From: Botrytis cinerea B05.10
Lineage: Eukaryota; Ascomycota; Leotiomycetes; Helotiales; Sclerotiniaceae
DNA: 64,000 bases
Assembly: GCF_000143535.2 (NCBI RefSeq)
Contig: NC_037317.1
Span: 2,418,001 to 2,482,000, forward strand
Direction: 5' to 3'
The notes under the pieces are model-generated. The model made no database searches. It had not been told where the DNA came from and saw only the letters and a list, made by a program, of their open reading frames with translations. Below, one piece after another: positions 50,728 to 59,563 of the stretch. The translations under genes and the position numbers were made by a program. How positions within the stretch are numbered: the stretch's first letter is position 1; every line of letters begins with the position of its first letter.

Positions 50728-50823
50728 CTAGGATCAAGGTCAATAATAGGGTTATGAAGAGTAGAAAATGGAGAATTAGGATTGGGAGTCGGATTCGGGA
50801 ATAAGAAGGGGATGTTTGATAAT

Positions 50824-50866
50824 CGAGCGTAGCGAGCTAAGGGGGGTTTGGGGGCTTGCCCCCATG
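50824..50866 (+). repeat. Dispersed GC-rich hairpin element B, copy 1
   Basis: CGAGCGTAGCGAGCTAAGG followed by GGGGTTTGGGGGCTTGCCCC forms a GGGGGC-TT-GCCCCC hairpin. A second copy at 59428 differs at only a few positions although the flanks are unrelated. Confidence 0.85.
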
Positions 50867-51217
50867 GAGAAGGTGGGGAGGGAGAGGGTGATGGTGATGG
50901 TAGAGTGTGGTGGTCTGTTGGAGTATCGTGTGGTTTATGGGATTGGGTTGGATGGGATAGCACAAGAGGCGAGTATGTAATGTGAATACGTGAGTGATCA
51001 TGAGTGGTTTTTAGCGTGGCGTTGGGGGTTAGGATATGAGTGTGGATGTTTGTGGATTTGGGCGGAAAGAGAAATTGAAATGGAAGTAGGATAGAAAAGG
51101 GGGGGAAGGAAGAGGAGGGGAGGCAGGGGAGGAGCGGAGCGGAAAGGCAGAATATTAGACACTTGGGAGAAAGGAAGATGATGGTATAGAAGGGAGAGTT
51201 TGAAATTGTGGGTAGTG

Positions 51218-51256
51218 GTGTGAGGTGTTGGTGTGAGGTGTTGGTGTGAGGTGTTG
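51218..51256. repeat. 13-bp direct repeat x3 (GTGTGAGGTGTTG)
   Basis: Three perfect head-to-tail copies, continuing into GTTGGT/GTTGAT units. Confidence 0.93.
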
Positions 51257-52598
51257 GTGTTGGTGTTGATGTTGATATCGATGTCGATGTTGTGAGGTAG
51301 GATTTGAGGGGGGAAGTGGAAGAGATGGTGTGTTCAAAATAGCAGAAATGAGGGGTAGGCGTTCAAAGATCCATCTCGAAGAATAGTGGCTTGTGAGGAG
51401 GAGAAAAGGGGACGCTATCAGGTTATCTGCAGGAGGGGTAGAATTCTAGAAAACCCCCAACATGGATAATTCGATGTGTGATGGTTGAAATGTGCTTGCA
51501 TGTTTACTTGCTCCTGGTCCTTGGATGTCGTGTTCTGATAATTGAAAGTAGATCGATCTGTCGGAGTTTGAATGGTTGGTGATGGTTGTTTGCTGTAGAA
51601 CTGTGTAGAGAGGTGTAAGAGATTAAAGCTGTATTTGTAAATACATAGGTAGGCTCGAGGCAGGAGGCTCGAGGCAGGAGGTAGACGATAGAATATTATG
51701 TAATACGCGCTAACCTTACTGACAGGAAAGATTCCCATATACTTATTAGTTGATCATTTCATAACTATCTTTGAATACCTTTTCATTCAATCAAACATCC
51801 AACCAATCGTCTCAAAAATGCCAAACGCATCATCAATGAAATAAGTATTCATGCATTCAATCTGCTTAGTTGACGATCTCTCAAGGCAGACATAAAGAAT
51901 GGCGCAATTCAAGATCGAAAGAAGACGGCTGAGCTTACCAAGTACCTATCAGAATAGAACGTCTACGACGCTCCCGAATGCTCTTCACGAGTAACAGCGA
52001 AAGAGGTTGAGACGGTGTGTCACCCATTTGAAACATTCAAGGATACTTATCTTATCAACTTGACGGTCAATTAGGCATTCACTTTTATTATATGGTTCAT
52101 CCTCGAGTATCTCCTAGAGCCTGCCCCTATGAACCCATTAATGTGGCTATGCCTTACCGTCCGGGTTAGTTCGATACAAAAGTGTGCATGTTAAATCCTC
52201 CCTAAGGCTGGGTAAATGCATCATGGGCCTCAAGTGAGCATTCCAGCCAATTACTTTCCATGCATATATGACATTTGAATGGATAAGTCGTTGAGATTTA
52301 AGGTTAAGTGACTGACTCAATTTGTTTGATTCGTGGAAGCGAATTCAAAGTCCCCGTATACAGTTTCATGCGCCGCCTTTCTTACACGAAGCGCTTTGAT
52401 AGATACCTTACTTTTTGTTTACCTAAAAATTGGATACGTGGATTGGAAATCGTTTTGTTTTGTTTACTGATCATTCAAATGTCCTCAATTTCCCTGTAGT
52501 ATTTACTGTTCAATCTTTTCGTCCGTTTTGTACATTCACATACATACTCGTCAAACCATAGATTTCCAACATCAATAACAATCCCTTCGTTTTCAATT

Positions 52599-53320
52599 AT
52601 GGGTTCCCCAGATTATTCACCCCTTCCTCGAGAATCCTCGGATTCGGATCGATACATTGCCCCAAGTTCAGATGGTGGATATCGATCATCTGAGGAATAT
52701 CCCCATCGTACCTCCAAGAGTCGTTCTATCACCATCAACTATGTACTTATTCTCCGACTCATGAATCTCGCATTCGGATCAGCCGCTTTCGCATTGTTCG
52801 TTATCAGTGGTGGTGAGCAGTACATTGCTGCTGATATCTTTATCATGTTCATTTTGATCTTCAATACCGTTCGAATTCTACATACGTTCGTTTCATCAGT
52901 CTTTCATGTCACTGTTGAGATTAGTCGTGGTTCGTGGCAGAGTAAGCTATCTGTCAGACCAAATGGAGCTAAAGCTACAAATGTCATGGATTTCTTGTTG
53001 GCTAGTGGTTTACTATCTTCAATGATTGGTGGGATGGTAAACAATTGGAGAAATAATGATGTGGTTGATGGGATTGTACTCGCCTTTTTCACCTTGTGAG
53101 TTTATCAATGATATTTATATGGATATTCCTTCTGATTTTTTCCTCTAGGGCTATACAATACATCATAGCATTACCGATTCAAAACCAAACCTTTATGATC
53201 AAATTTCACTTCCATAGTGAAAACGACGAGAATAGAGGGGAATTTCTAGGGCGAAATGATTCTCATCGAATTATCCTTAGGGACGACGGAAATAGACAAA
53301 CCCCTGAGGATTTGGTATAA
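52599..53320 (+). CDS. Small four-helix membrane protein, function unknown
   Basis: Exons 52599-53095 and 53149-53320 give about 222 residues. I do not recognise the family. A polar, Ser/Asp/Tyr-rich N-terminus of about 45 residues (MGSPDYSPLPRESSDSD) precedes four hydrophobic segments. These are YVLILRLMNLAFGSAAFALF, IAADIFIMFILIFNTVRI, VMDFLLASGLLSSMIGGMV and IVLAFFTLAIQYIIALP. A charged tail follows (HSENDENRGEFLGRND). The spacing and polar ends resemble small MARVEL-like fungal plasma-membrane proteins, which is a guess from topology. The 53-nt intron joins in frame inside the fourth helix. The ATG has a plausible leader (TTTTCAATTATGG). Confidence 0.85.
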
Positions 53321-54588
53321 TTTCGATTCATCGAAATGAAAATCTCGAATATCTGACTACTGGTCCACTGGAAAGCTTATATCGGTTATGAAACACAGCT
53401 TTGCTGTTATACCTGCGGTTATTGGGGAAGTATTGGTTCATAACAAATTGAATTGACAATTCGTCCTGCACTTCTACTCGTTCCCTGGGTATTGGAATAG
53501 AGAAGGCGAATATACATACAATCATTTACTTGTCCTTTATCCATATATCCATCTATCTGGCCATTCATTCACTCTTCTAGTCATTCATTTATCTATCTGT
53601 CTAGCCATTCATTCATTCATCTACGTAACACAACAGCGCAGGTCTTGGAGTGTCAATTATCTTAACCTGCGCCGTAGGATAGGAGAAATCTCACCTCATT
53701 ATGTCATTTGTGCAGTGATTAAATTATAGTATTACCAGAGACCTTTTGATTATCTTGTCTTTGTCCACTCCGTTGAGAACATTTTGCCCCCTTTTCTTCA
53801 ATTGCTTGCTTCCCCAATCCATTCCTTTTCACCATTCATCATTTTCTTCTCACATTTCCCTTTCCCTTTCTTTCCCACCATCCCGCCCACTATCTATCAC
53901 AATTGATATTGAAGAACAATTCACTCTACCACTATTCATATATGGAAATTTCTTTTCCTGGAATTGAAAAGATTTCCTTTTTAACGTTCACACTAAACAA
54001 ATGAAATCCAACACGGTACCCCTCTTCATATCGCTTCGCTTAAACTTTGTCTTCCTTCAGGTACCTAGAGCAAAGCGATGGAGATACCGCGATACGGGTC
54101 TATCGGGGTGTTTGAAACAGATATTAATTGAGGGAGAGGGTCAAATACTTGTAAGTAATGAGTCAATGTTTTCAGATGTCATCTTTGTTGGTTGATTTAA
54201 TTACAAATTGTTCCTACGCGACTCTTGAAACTTTCCAATGCCTCATTTTCTGGCCTATTCTGAAGAAATGGCTACTATGGATCTAGTTAAACCTGTCTGC
54301 CTATTGTTAATTTCACGATATGTCGCCAAAATTATCGTTGAATTAGGTCACCAAGGGGTTACCGCCAAGACAATATTCTCCTCAGGGTCTCAGCCTAGAT
54401 ATTTCGACCCCTTTTCTGTACCGAGATGCGACCGTTATATTAGGCTGATACATATGTTAAATATGCTACCTATATATATATATCCATCAATTTTGTGCCC
54501 TGGAAAGATCTGCAGCACGCATAATTCAATTTTCACAGCACTTTCGAAATTTCGCATATTCAACTTTTATATCCTCATTTGAAAAATC
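53321..54588. other. Spacer between two plus-strand genes
   Basis: This 1.3-kb AT-rich spacer has CATT/CTATC-type tandem units at about 53540-53620 and a pyrimidine-rich stretch at about 53815-53890. It contains the 3' UTR of the membrane-protein gene and the promoter of the next gene. No gene is supported. Confidence 0.6.
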
Positions 54589-55875
54589 ATGGGTGAGTCC
54601 CGTCGTACGTCTCGTACGCCCCGTACGCCACGTGCCCCTGAAGGCTCCCGCCTTCCTCGTGCCCCTAGTCCCCCCATTCCTCGTGCCCCTAGTCCCTCGA
54701 GATCCAGTCAATATGACCAGAACACGATAACAGTCACTGAGTATCCCAGTGATAGTGAGGGGCAGGGGGATGTGAGGTCTTACGATTCCAAAAACAAGAA
54801 GGCTTCGAAAAGTAGGGATTCGAAGAGTAGGCCTTCGTCAAGTAAACATTCGTCGAGTAGGGATTCGAAGAAAGCACCTTCGACTGCTTATGAGACGGAA
54901 TCAAATTCAACGATTAGACCGGAGAGGGAAAAGAAGAAGTATTATGATAATGGACCATCTTTGCCTACGGTTGATGAACAGACGACGGGTAGACAATCGA
55001 CAATACCAATCCGCACCTCTCGACCAAGTGATGAGCCAACTAGAACATCAACTAAACCAAAAACTAAAAAATCACGCAGCCATACACCCACTCAACACAC
55101 CTCTACTTCAAGACCCACCGAACCCTTAGACACCGATCTCGTATTGCCAGAAGACAGCATTAGTTGTATAGGAGGAAGAAAGACCGAAGCACAGATTGAT
55201 CGAGAGATCCGAAAAATAAAAGAAGCTCAATCCAAAATGCGCCGTCACCATCGCACTCCTTCCTCTGCCTCTCGAAACGAATCTGATCATAATTCTGCTT
55301 CTTATCCGAAGGTCCGGCCACACCGTTCGTCAAGGGACAGTAGAATATACGATGAACCGGACCAATCCTACGCGGGCAAAGAATTTTCCGAATTCGACAC
55401 TGATGATAGAGGTAATATGTGGGAACAAGACATGGCTGATGGAGCACGACCACCTCGAGAATACAGTTACGAATCAGATTCGTATGAGTCTCGCGACAAA
55501 CGTGAACGTCGTCGTCGAAAGGGGCGTGCAAGAGAGGCAATTGACGCAGAGAAAGATAGAATACTAAATAGGCCTCGAGCTATGCCTCGAGCTATGCCTC
55601 CAACTATGCCTCCAACTATGTATCCAAATATGCATCCAAATATGCATCCAACTATGCCTCCAACTATGCATCCAAATATGCATGCAACGCAGTATCAAAC
55701 CAGGCCTCCAGGAGAACACCTAGATTTCAACCCTAGGGTACGCACTGGATATGGAGTTTACCAATCGAGTAGCGTACGCCAAGGGGTCAGGGTGGAGAGT
55801 CATCAAAGTCATCAAAGTCATCATAGTTCTCGCCATCGTTCTCGTCATCGTTATGATGACGATGACTATGACTAG
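54589..55875 (+). CDS. Low-complexity, highly charged protein, function unknown
   Basis: A single exon encodes 428 residues with no domain I can name. The N-terminus repeats Arg-Thr-Pro and Arg-Ala-Pro units (TSRTPRTPRAPEGSRLPRAP). A Ser/Lys/Arg/Asp-rich middle follows (SRDSKSRPSSSKHSSSRDSK). A more ordered patch sits around residues 185-220 (EDSISCIGGRKTEAQIDREI, then RKIKEAQSKMRRHHR), and a basic helix is at ERRRRKGRAREAIDAEKD. Residues about 325-365 are tandem MPPTM/HPNMH pentamers. The C-terminus is SHQSHQSHHSSRHRSRHRY followed by DDDDYD. Composition recalls nuclear RS-rich proteins, but nothing proves that. The uninterrupted frame and the conserved-looking ordered patch favour a real, possibly lineage-restricted gene. 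Confidence 0.75.
   Translation: MGESRRTSRTPRTPRAPEGSRLPRAPSPPIPRAPSPSRSSQYDQNTITVTEYPSDSEGQGDVRSYDSKNKKASKSRDSKSRPSSSKHSSSRDSKKAPSTAYETESNSTIRPEREKKKYYDNGPSLPTVDEQTTGRQSTIPIRTSRPSDEPTRTSTKPKTKKSRSHTPTQHTSTSRPTEPLDTDLVLPEDSISCIGGRKTEAQIDREIRKIKEAQSKMRRHHRTPSSASRNESDHNSASYPKVRPHRSSRDSRIYDEPDQSYAGKEFSEFDTDDRGNMWEQDMADGARPPREYSYESDSYESRDKRERRRRKGRAREAIDAEKDRILNRPRAMPRAMPPTMPPTMYPNMHPNMHPTMPPTMHPNMHATQYQTRPPGEHLDFNPRVRTGYGVYQSSSVRQGVRVESHQSHQSHHSSRHRSRHRYDDDDYD
55577..55683 (+). repeat. In-frame 15-bp coding repeat (MPPTM/HPNMH units)
   Basis: Tandem 12- and 15-nt units such as ATGCCTCCAACT and ATGCATCCAAAT encode Met-Pro-Pro-Thr and Met-His-Pro-Asn. They are in register with the reading frame of the 54589-55875 gene, so length changes would keep it open. 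Confidence 0.85.
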
Positions 55876-56574
55876 GCTTCGGCTTCGGCTTCGGCTTTGG
55901 CTTCGGATGATCTGTACGATGATAGGGATGGATACGAACTATCCGGGGACGCGGTATGCAGACCGGACGTATCGTTGGCTTTCTACCGATTAGGGATTAT
56001 ACACAACCAACCAACCAGCCAACCAGTCAGTCAGTCAGTCCGTACATGCATCGCATCTCGCCGCATCTCGCCGCATTGAAAGATGTGCAATTCCGGTTTG
56101 TAGTTTGCAGTTTGCAGTCTCTGAAGTACGGGTGTGTTTACAGATAGATAGCAATTGGTACAAACTCGGTTATGAGTTTCTGGAGTGCGGAAATGTTCAT
56201 AGATAGCGATTGGTTTCATTTCAAAATTATATCACATGATTTTTTTATATAGCATGATTGGTTTTGGTGCAGCGTTAATGAATACTTGAAGAGGTTGGAA
56301 ACTGCTAACTTACATACATACGTACTAAAATTCCTCCTTTCTTCAAGCGAAGCGCGAAGGCCTCCACGGCAGTGGCCTAGCGGAGCGACATTAATAACAA
56401 CGAACAAAATGTCCCTGTATAAAGTATGATCACAATCAAATTTCACAAAACGGAACCAAAAAAGTATATGTGAATAAATGTTCAATATTTGTATTGGCAC
56501 AATGGTGATGATACAAGGTCTAGCACGCCAGCCACCCTATATGATATCGCTAATTTCAGGAGAAATGAATCAAC
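55876..56574. other. Convergent spacer before hacA
   Basis: This 0.7-kb spacer contains the 3' UTR of the plus-strand gene and that of hacA. A GGCTTC hexamer repeat begins right after the plus-strand stop (55876-55905). CAAC/CAGT quadruplets lie at about 56003-56039. An element A hairpin in reverse orientation lies at 56350-56386. Confidence 0.65.
56350..56386 (-). repeat. Dispersed GC-rich palindromic element A, variant copy (reverse)
   Basis: On the minus strand it reads GCTCCGCTAGGCCACTGCC followed by GTGGAGGCCTTCGCGC. It keeps the two ends of element A but lacks the CCCTCCGGGG inner hairpin, as if the inner stem had been lost precisely. Confidence 0.75.
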
Positions 56575-58185
56575 TTATTGATCATCCTCCAACGCCATAC
56601 TCCAATGTCCGCCCAAGGACTTTTCCCCAAATATACTGTTATTCTTCACAGAAGAATTCCCATGCACCCTAACCTTACTAAACTCTTTAAATTCAAACAA
56701 ATCCTTCCCAGAAGACTGGTCAACATTCATTACCGCGTCCGGTTTTGAAATTGCCGACGTCTGTTCCTTTGCCTGTTCCTTCATTATAACTTTAATAGCC
56801 CAGGACAACGTCATTAAAGATTCCAAACTCGAAGACTTACCACCTTGACGAAGATCAAACACATTAGCGCCGTTCATACAATCGCTGGCTGACTGTTGAT
56901 TAGACGACAACCGCATTGTCTCCAGCGTCGCATCCAAAAGAGGACGCGCCAAGCTGGGACTGCAGGTTAAGAGTCTCCTCAACAATCGAATCCGAAGAGT
57001 GTACTTCGGGCGCAGATGGTGTGATCTCTTCTTGGTGAGTGAAGTCCGCGAATAAGGTATCGTTAGTGGCGCCGTTGTTGTCACCAACCAAATTATCAAA
57101 GTTATTAGTGAAGGTGTCGACAATAGGACCGATCCGTTCATTAAAGAAAGTTTGATCTGCACCAAGGGAATCAGGATATTCGAGATGACTGGCGAAGTCA
57201 TCATTTGAACCCATAGTGTACTGACCAAAACCCGTGAAATTAGAATATTCTGAGGGGTACTCATCCAATGCCCTTGTACTTTCGATTGACACTGCAGGTC
57301 GCACAACATTGCAGCAGAATGTTGTGTCATACCGAAAGAACTGGGGTTGAATGAGTCCTCATCATTTGATTCCATTGAAGGGGGTGGTGGCGAAACGGAA
57401 GCTAGATCAACAGTACCAATTGCTGATTGCATGGTGTTATGGCTATCTCTAATTGGTGTCATTGTTGATCCAGACTCTTCCATTTCGAATAATTGTTTTG
57501 TGAAGGCGAGTGGAGATTGACCATCGAAACTTTCCTTCCGACTTGGAGTTGAGGTAACAGATGAAGGAGGAAGGCATGCTGGTGCAATATTGTCGCCAGT
57601 CATACCGGTGACTTCTTCTAGCTTTCGACGAACTTCTTCGTATTTAGCTTGCATATTTGCCAATTGTAATTGTAAATCGGTATTTCTACGCTCGATTTGA
57701 TCTTTTTCTGCTTGAAGATTATCAACTTCTTGTCTCTTTCTTTCCCTTGATGTTTGAGCGGCTCGACGATTGCGAAGGACTCTTTCAACTCGACGTTGTT
57801 CCTTCTCGTCTTCTGTCTTTGCTCGTTTTCTATTGTGTTGTGTTAGCCAATGCCACTGAGTGATGAAGGATGATGAGTTAAAGTACCTTGGAGGGAGATT
57901 TGTTTTTGGTTCAGGTAATTGTTGACCCCAAGACTTTCTCTTCTTGACTTGTTTCTTTTCTGGTGCGGGTGTGCCAGCAAGACTTCCAGTCAAGCCCATG
58001 TCCTCACCCATATCATCTCCAAACATACTGTCGCCATCGAAAGACTGTGGAGTCATAGCTTGTAATGGCTCCATACTTCCTTCTGTATGAAATAATGAAG
58101 GGTATTGTTGACCAGGTATCGAAGTAAATGATTCGGCAACAGATTCAGCTGGTGATAACTCAAATTTTAAATTTGGAGTCGACAT
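56575..58185 (-). CDS. hacA: Unfolded-protein-response bZIP factor HacA/Hac1
   Basis: The start ATG at 58185 begins MSTPNLKFELSPAESVAESF. Exon 1 is 57887-58185 and exon 2 begins at 57829 after a 57-nt spliceosomal intron. A nuclear-type block KKRKSWGQQLPEPKTNLPPR joins directly to the basic region KRAKTEDEKEQRRVERVLRN. That is followed by RRAAQTSRERKRQEV and a leucine zipper (about residues 100-170). This join is the hallmark of fungal Hac1. Exon 2 contains the 20-nt Ire1 intron at 57295-57314. Removing it gives a 402-residue activator ending at 56900 (LQSQLGASSFGCDAG); without removal a 517-residue protein ends at 56575. The activator drives ER chaperone and secretion genes under ER stress. 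No ATG occurs in the 275 bp upstream of the start on this strand. Confidence 0.94.
   Translation of the reverse strand: MSTPNLKFELSPAESVAESFTSIPGQQYPSLFHTEGSMEPLQAMTPQSFDGDSMFGDDMGEDMGLTGSLAGTPAPEKKQVKKRKSWGQQLPEPKTNLPPRYFNSSSFITQWHWLTQHNRKRAKTEDEKEQRRVERVLRNRRAAQTSRERKRQEVDNLQAEKDQIERRNTDLQLQLANMQAKYEEVRRKLEEVTGMTGDNIAPACLPPSSVTSTPSRKESFDGQSPLAFTKQLFEMEESGSTMTPIRDSHNTMQSAIGTVDLASVSPPPPSMESNDEDSFNPSSFGMTQHSAAMLCDLQCQSKVQGHWMSTPQNILISRVLVSTLWVQMMTSPVISNILIPLVQIKLSLMNGSVLLSTPSLITLIIWLVTTTAPLTIPYSRTSLTKKRSHHLRPKYTLRIRLLRRLLTCSPSLARPLLDATLETMRLSSNQQSASDCMNGANVFDLRQGGKSSSLESLMTLSWAIKVIMKEQAKEQTSAISKPDAVMNVDQSSGKDLFEFKEFSKVRVHGNSSVKNNSIFGEKSLGGHWSMALEDDQ
57295..57314 (-). other. Ire1-dependent non-spliceosomal 20-nt intron of hacA
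   Basis: Read on the minus strand, both ends match the Ire1 loop consensus CNG|CNGN: CTG|CTGC at 57317-57311 and CTG|CAGT at 57297-57291. The distance between cuts is exactly 20 nt. The first loop sits on a perfect 8-bp stem (ACAACATT/AATGTTGT, 57303-57325); the second on at least a 3-bp GAC/GTC stem. Ends are not GT-AG. Removal shifts the frame into the 131-codon activator tail. Confidence 0.88.
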
Positions 58186-58302
58186 AGTCGGTTGTATGAT
58201 TATCTGTGGGTTTGCTGCGTATGAGGTTGACGCTGATGTTGATAGTGACGACCTCGACCTCGACCTCGATATTGATCTCACACTCAAACTCAAAGTGGAT
58301 GA

Positions 58303-58320
58303 TGATGATGATGATGATGA
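58303..58320. repeat. (GAT)6 in the hacA leader
   Basis: A trinucleotide tract lies about 120 bp before the hacA start codon; on the transcribed strand it reads ATC repeats and creates no ATG. Confidence 0.9.
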
Positions 58321-59097
58321 AACTTAGCTCTCAAGTTCTCGAGTGGATCTCTTGTTGATGTTCAATGATGGAGAGGAAACGGGACAAGCAAGATGGGTTT
58401 ATGCACAGAGTGACTATTGTAGATGTAGGATATTGTGGAGGGAGTCAAATGTGGACAAGCCCATAATGAGGAGGACAGATGGCCCACTCGAGGTCGAATG
58501 TATGAGTCAAAACGAGGGATGGGTGCAAGATGGATGCCTTGGATGCCTTGAGTCAAGCGGCAGACGAATAAGAATTAAGGAACGGAATAAAAGGATTAAG
58601 AGGAAGAAGAAGATGGAAGATTCCACGCAAGGATGATTGGAGTAAAGAGAAGAGAGAGAGAGAAATGCTGGTGGGAGAGAGGATGGAAGGGGAATATTCG
58701 AGGTGGGAGATCTGTCCTCTTTATCAATTGAACACGGTGTTCGGTTAGGGGTTTATTCACGATCATTCTAGGAATTCTCGGGACCAATCACGTCGCGTCG
58801 TTCATTCACTTGATGGAAGGGCAGGATCCCAGAAAGGAATGTTCTCAATAAGATCCATGCTTGATCCAAGAACTTGCCCCATTAGGTTTAGCCCGAGCAG
58901 TCTAGAAGCTTGACTGAGGCAACACGCCAAGTTCACGCCATTTGAATCAATTTAGTCAGAAGTTAATTATCTATTTCCCCCTCTCCGTCTTCTTGTGGTG
59001 GGTTCCAGATTCCATTTTCCATTTTCCATTTTCCAACACATCGTAAAGAGTGGGCAGGTGGGCAAGTGGGCGAGTGGGTGGGCTCAAGCCTTGCTTG

Positions 59098-59125
59098 ACC
59101 TTACCTTACCTTACCTTACCTTACC
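59098..59125. repeat. (CTTAC)n microsatellite
   Basis: Five tandem pentamers. Confidence 0.93.
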
Positions 59126-59381
59126 GTACAGTAGTGCAAAACCAACATAACACAGCCCCCATGTCGAATGCCGATGCTTTCTCCGTTTGAAGTTTGAGGT
59201 TTGAAGTCAGAAGTCAGAAGTCAGAGGTTACTGATAGACGGTTTATGGTTTATGGTTTATGGTTCATGCCTCATAGTCTGTCGTTCATCCTTCAGATACC
59301 ATAGCTCATGCTTCATAGCTCACGCCTGCACCATTCCTGGAGAGTTAAGATGGAGATCTTATAGGAGCTTATTTACCACTT

Positions 59382-59411
59382 CCTACCTACCTACCTACCT
59401 ACCTACCTACC
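59382..59411. repeat. (CTAC)n microsatellite next to element B
   Basis: Seven CTAC units end 16 bp before element B copy 2. Confidence 0.93.
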
Positions 59412-59427
59412 ACACAAACCCAACTTT

Positions 59428-59469
59428 CGAGCGCAGCGAGCTAATGGGGGTTTGGGGGCTTGCCCCCAT
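59428..59469 (+). repeat. Dispersed GC-rich hairpin element B, copy 2
   Basis: CGAGCGCAGCGAGCTAATGG followed by GGGTTTGGGGGCTTGCCCCC closely matches the copy at 50824, including the GGGGGC-TT-GCCCCC hairpin. The flanks differ. Confidence 0.85.
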
Positions 59470-59518
59470 CATCAATATAAATAACATTGAATGAATGGTG
59501 AATGATGAATGATGAATG

Positions 59519-59563
59519 CCGCTCCGCTGGCCCTTCGGGGACCACTGCCGTGGAGGCAGACTA
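59519..59563 (+). repeat. Dispersed GC-rich palindromic element A, copy 2
   Basis: GCTCCGCTGGCCCTTCGGGG, then ACCACTGCCGTGGAGGCAGA. It folds around a stable TTCG tetraloop (CCC-TTCG-GGG). It matches the copy at 50684 with changes concentrated in the inner loop. Confidence 0.85.

Larger units (their letters stand above)
50302..52598. other. Spacer with tandem repeats and GC-rich hairpin elements
   Basis: This 2.3-kb spacer lies between AHA1 and the next plus-strand gene. It holds two GC-rich hairpin motifs at 50684 and 50824, a GCAA/GAAC tract at 50391-50425 and a 13-bp triplicate at 51218-51256. Around 50880-51340 it is very G-rich on the plus strand. No coding gene is supported. Confidence 0.65.

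Noticed and set aside
57280..57300. Alternative 20-nt Ire1 intron beginning at the later CTGCAG
   Set aside because: It also restores the frame, but its downstream end does not match the CNG|CNGN loop; the 57295-57314 choice matches at both ends.
58186..58293. hacA start at 58293
   Set aside because: The codon there is TTG; the first ATG in frame is at 58185 and gives the expected STPNLKFE N-terminus.
50684..59563. Autonomous transposon linking the A/B elements
   Set aside because: No transposase, integrase or reverse transcriptase frame and no long terminal repeats are visible; the 8.8 kb between copies holds ordinary genes.
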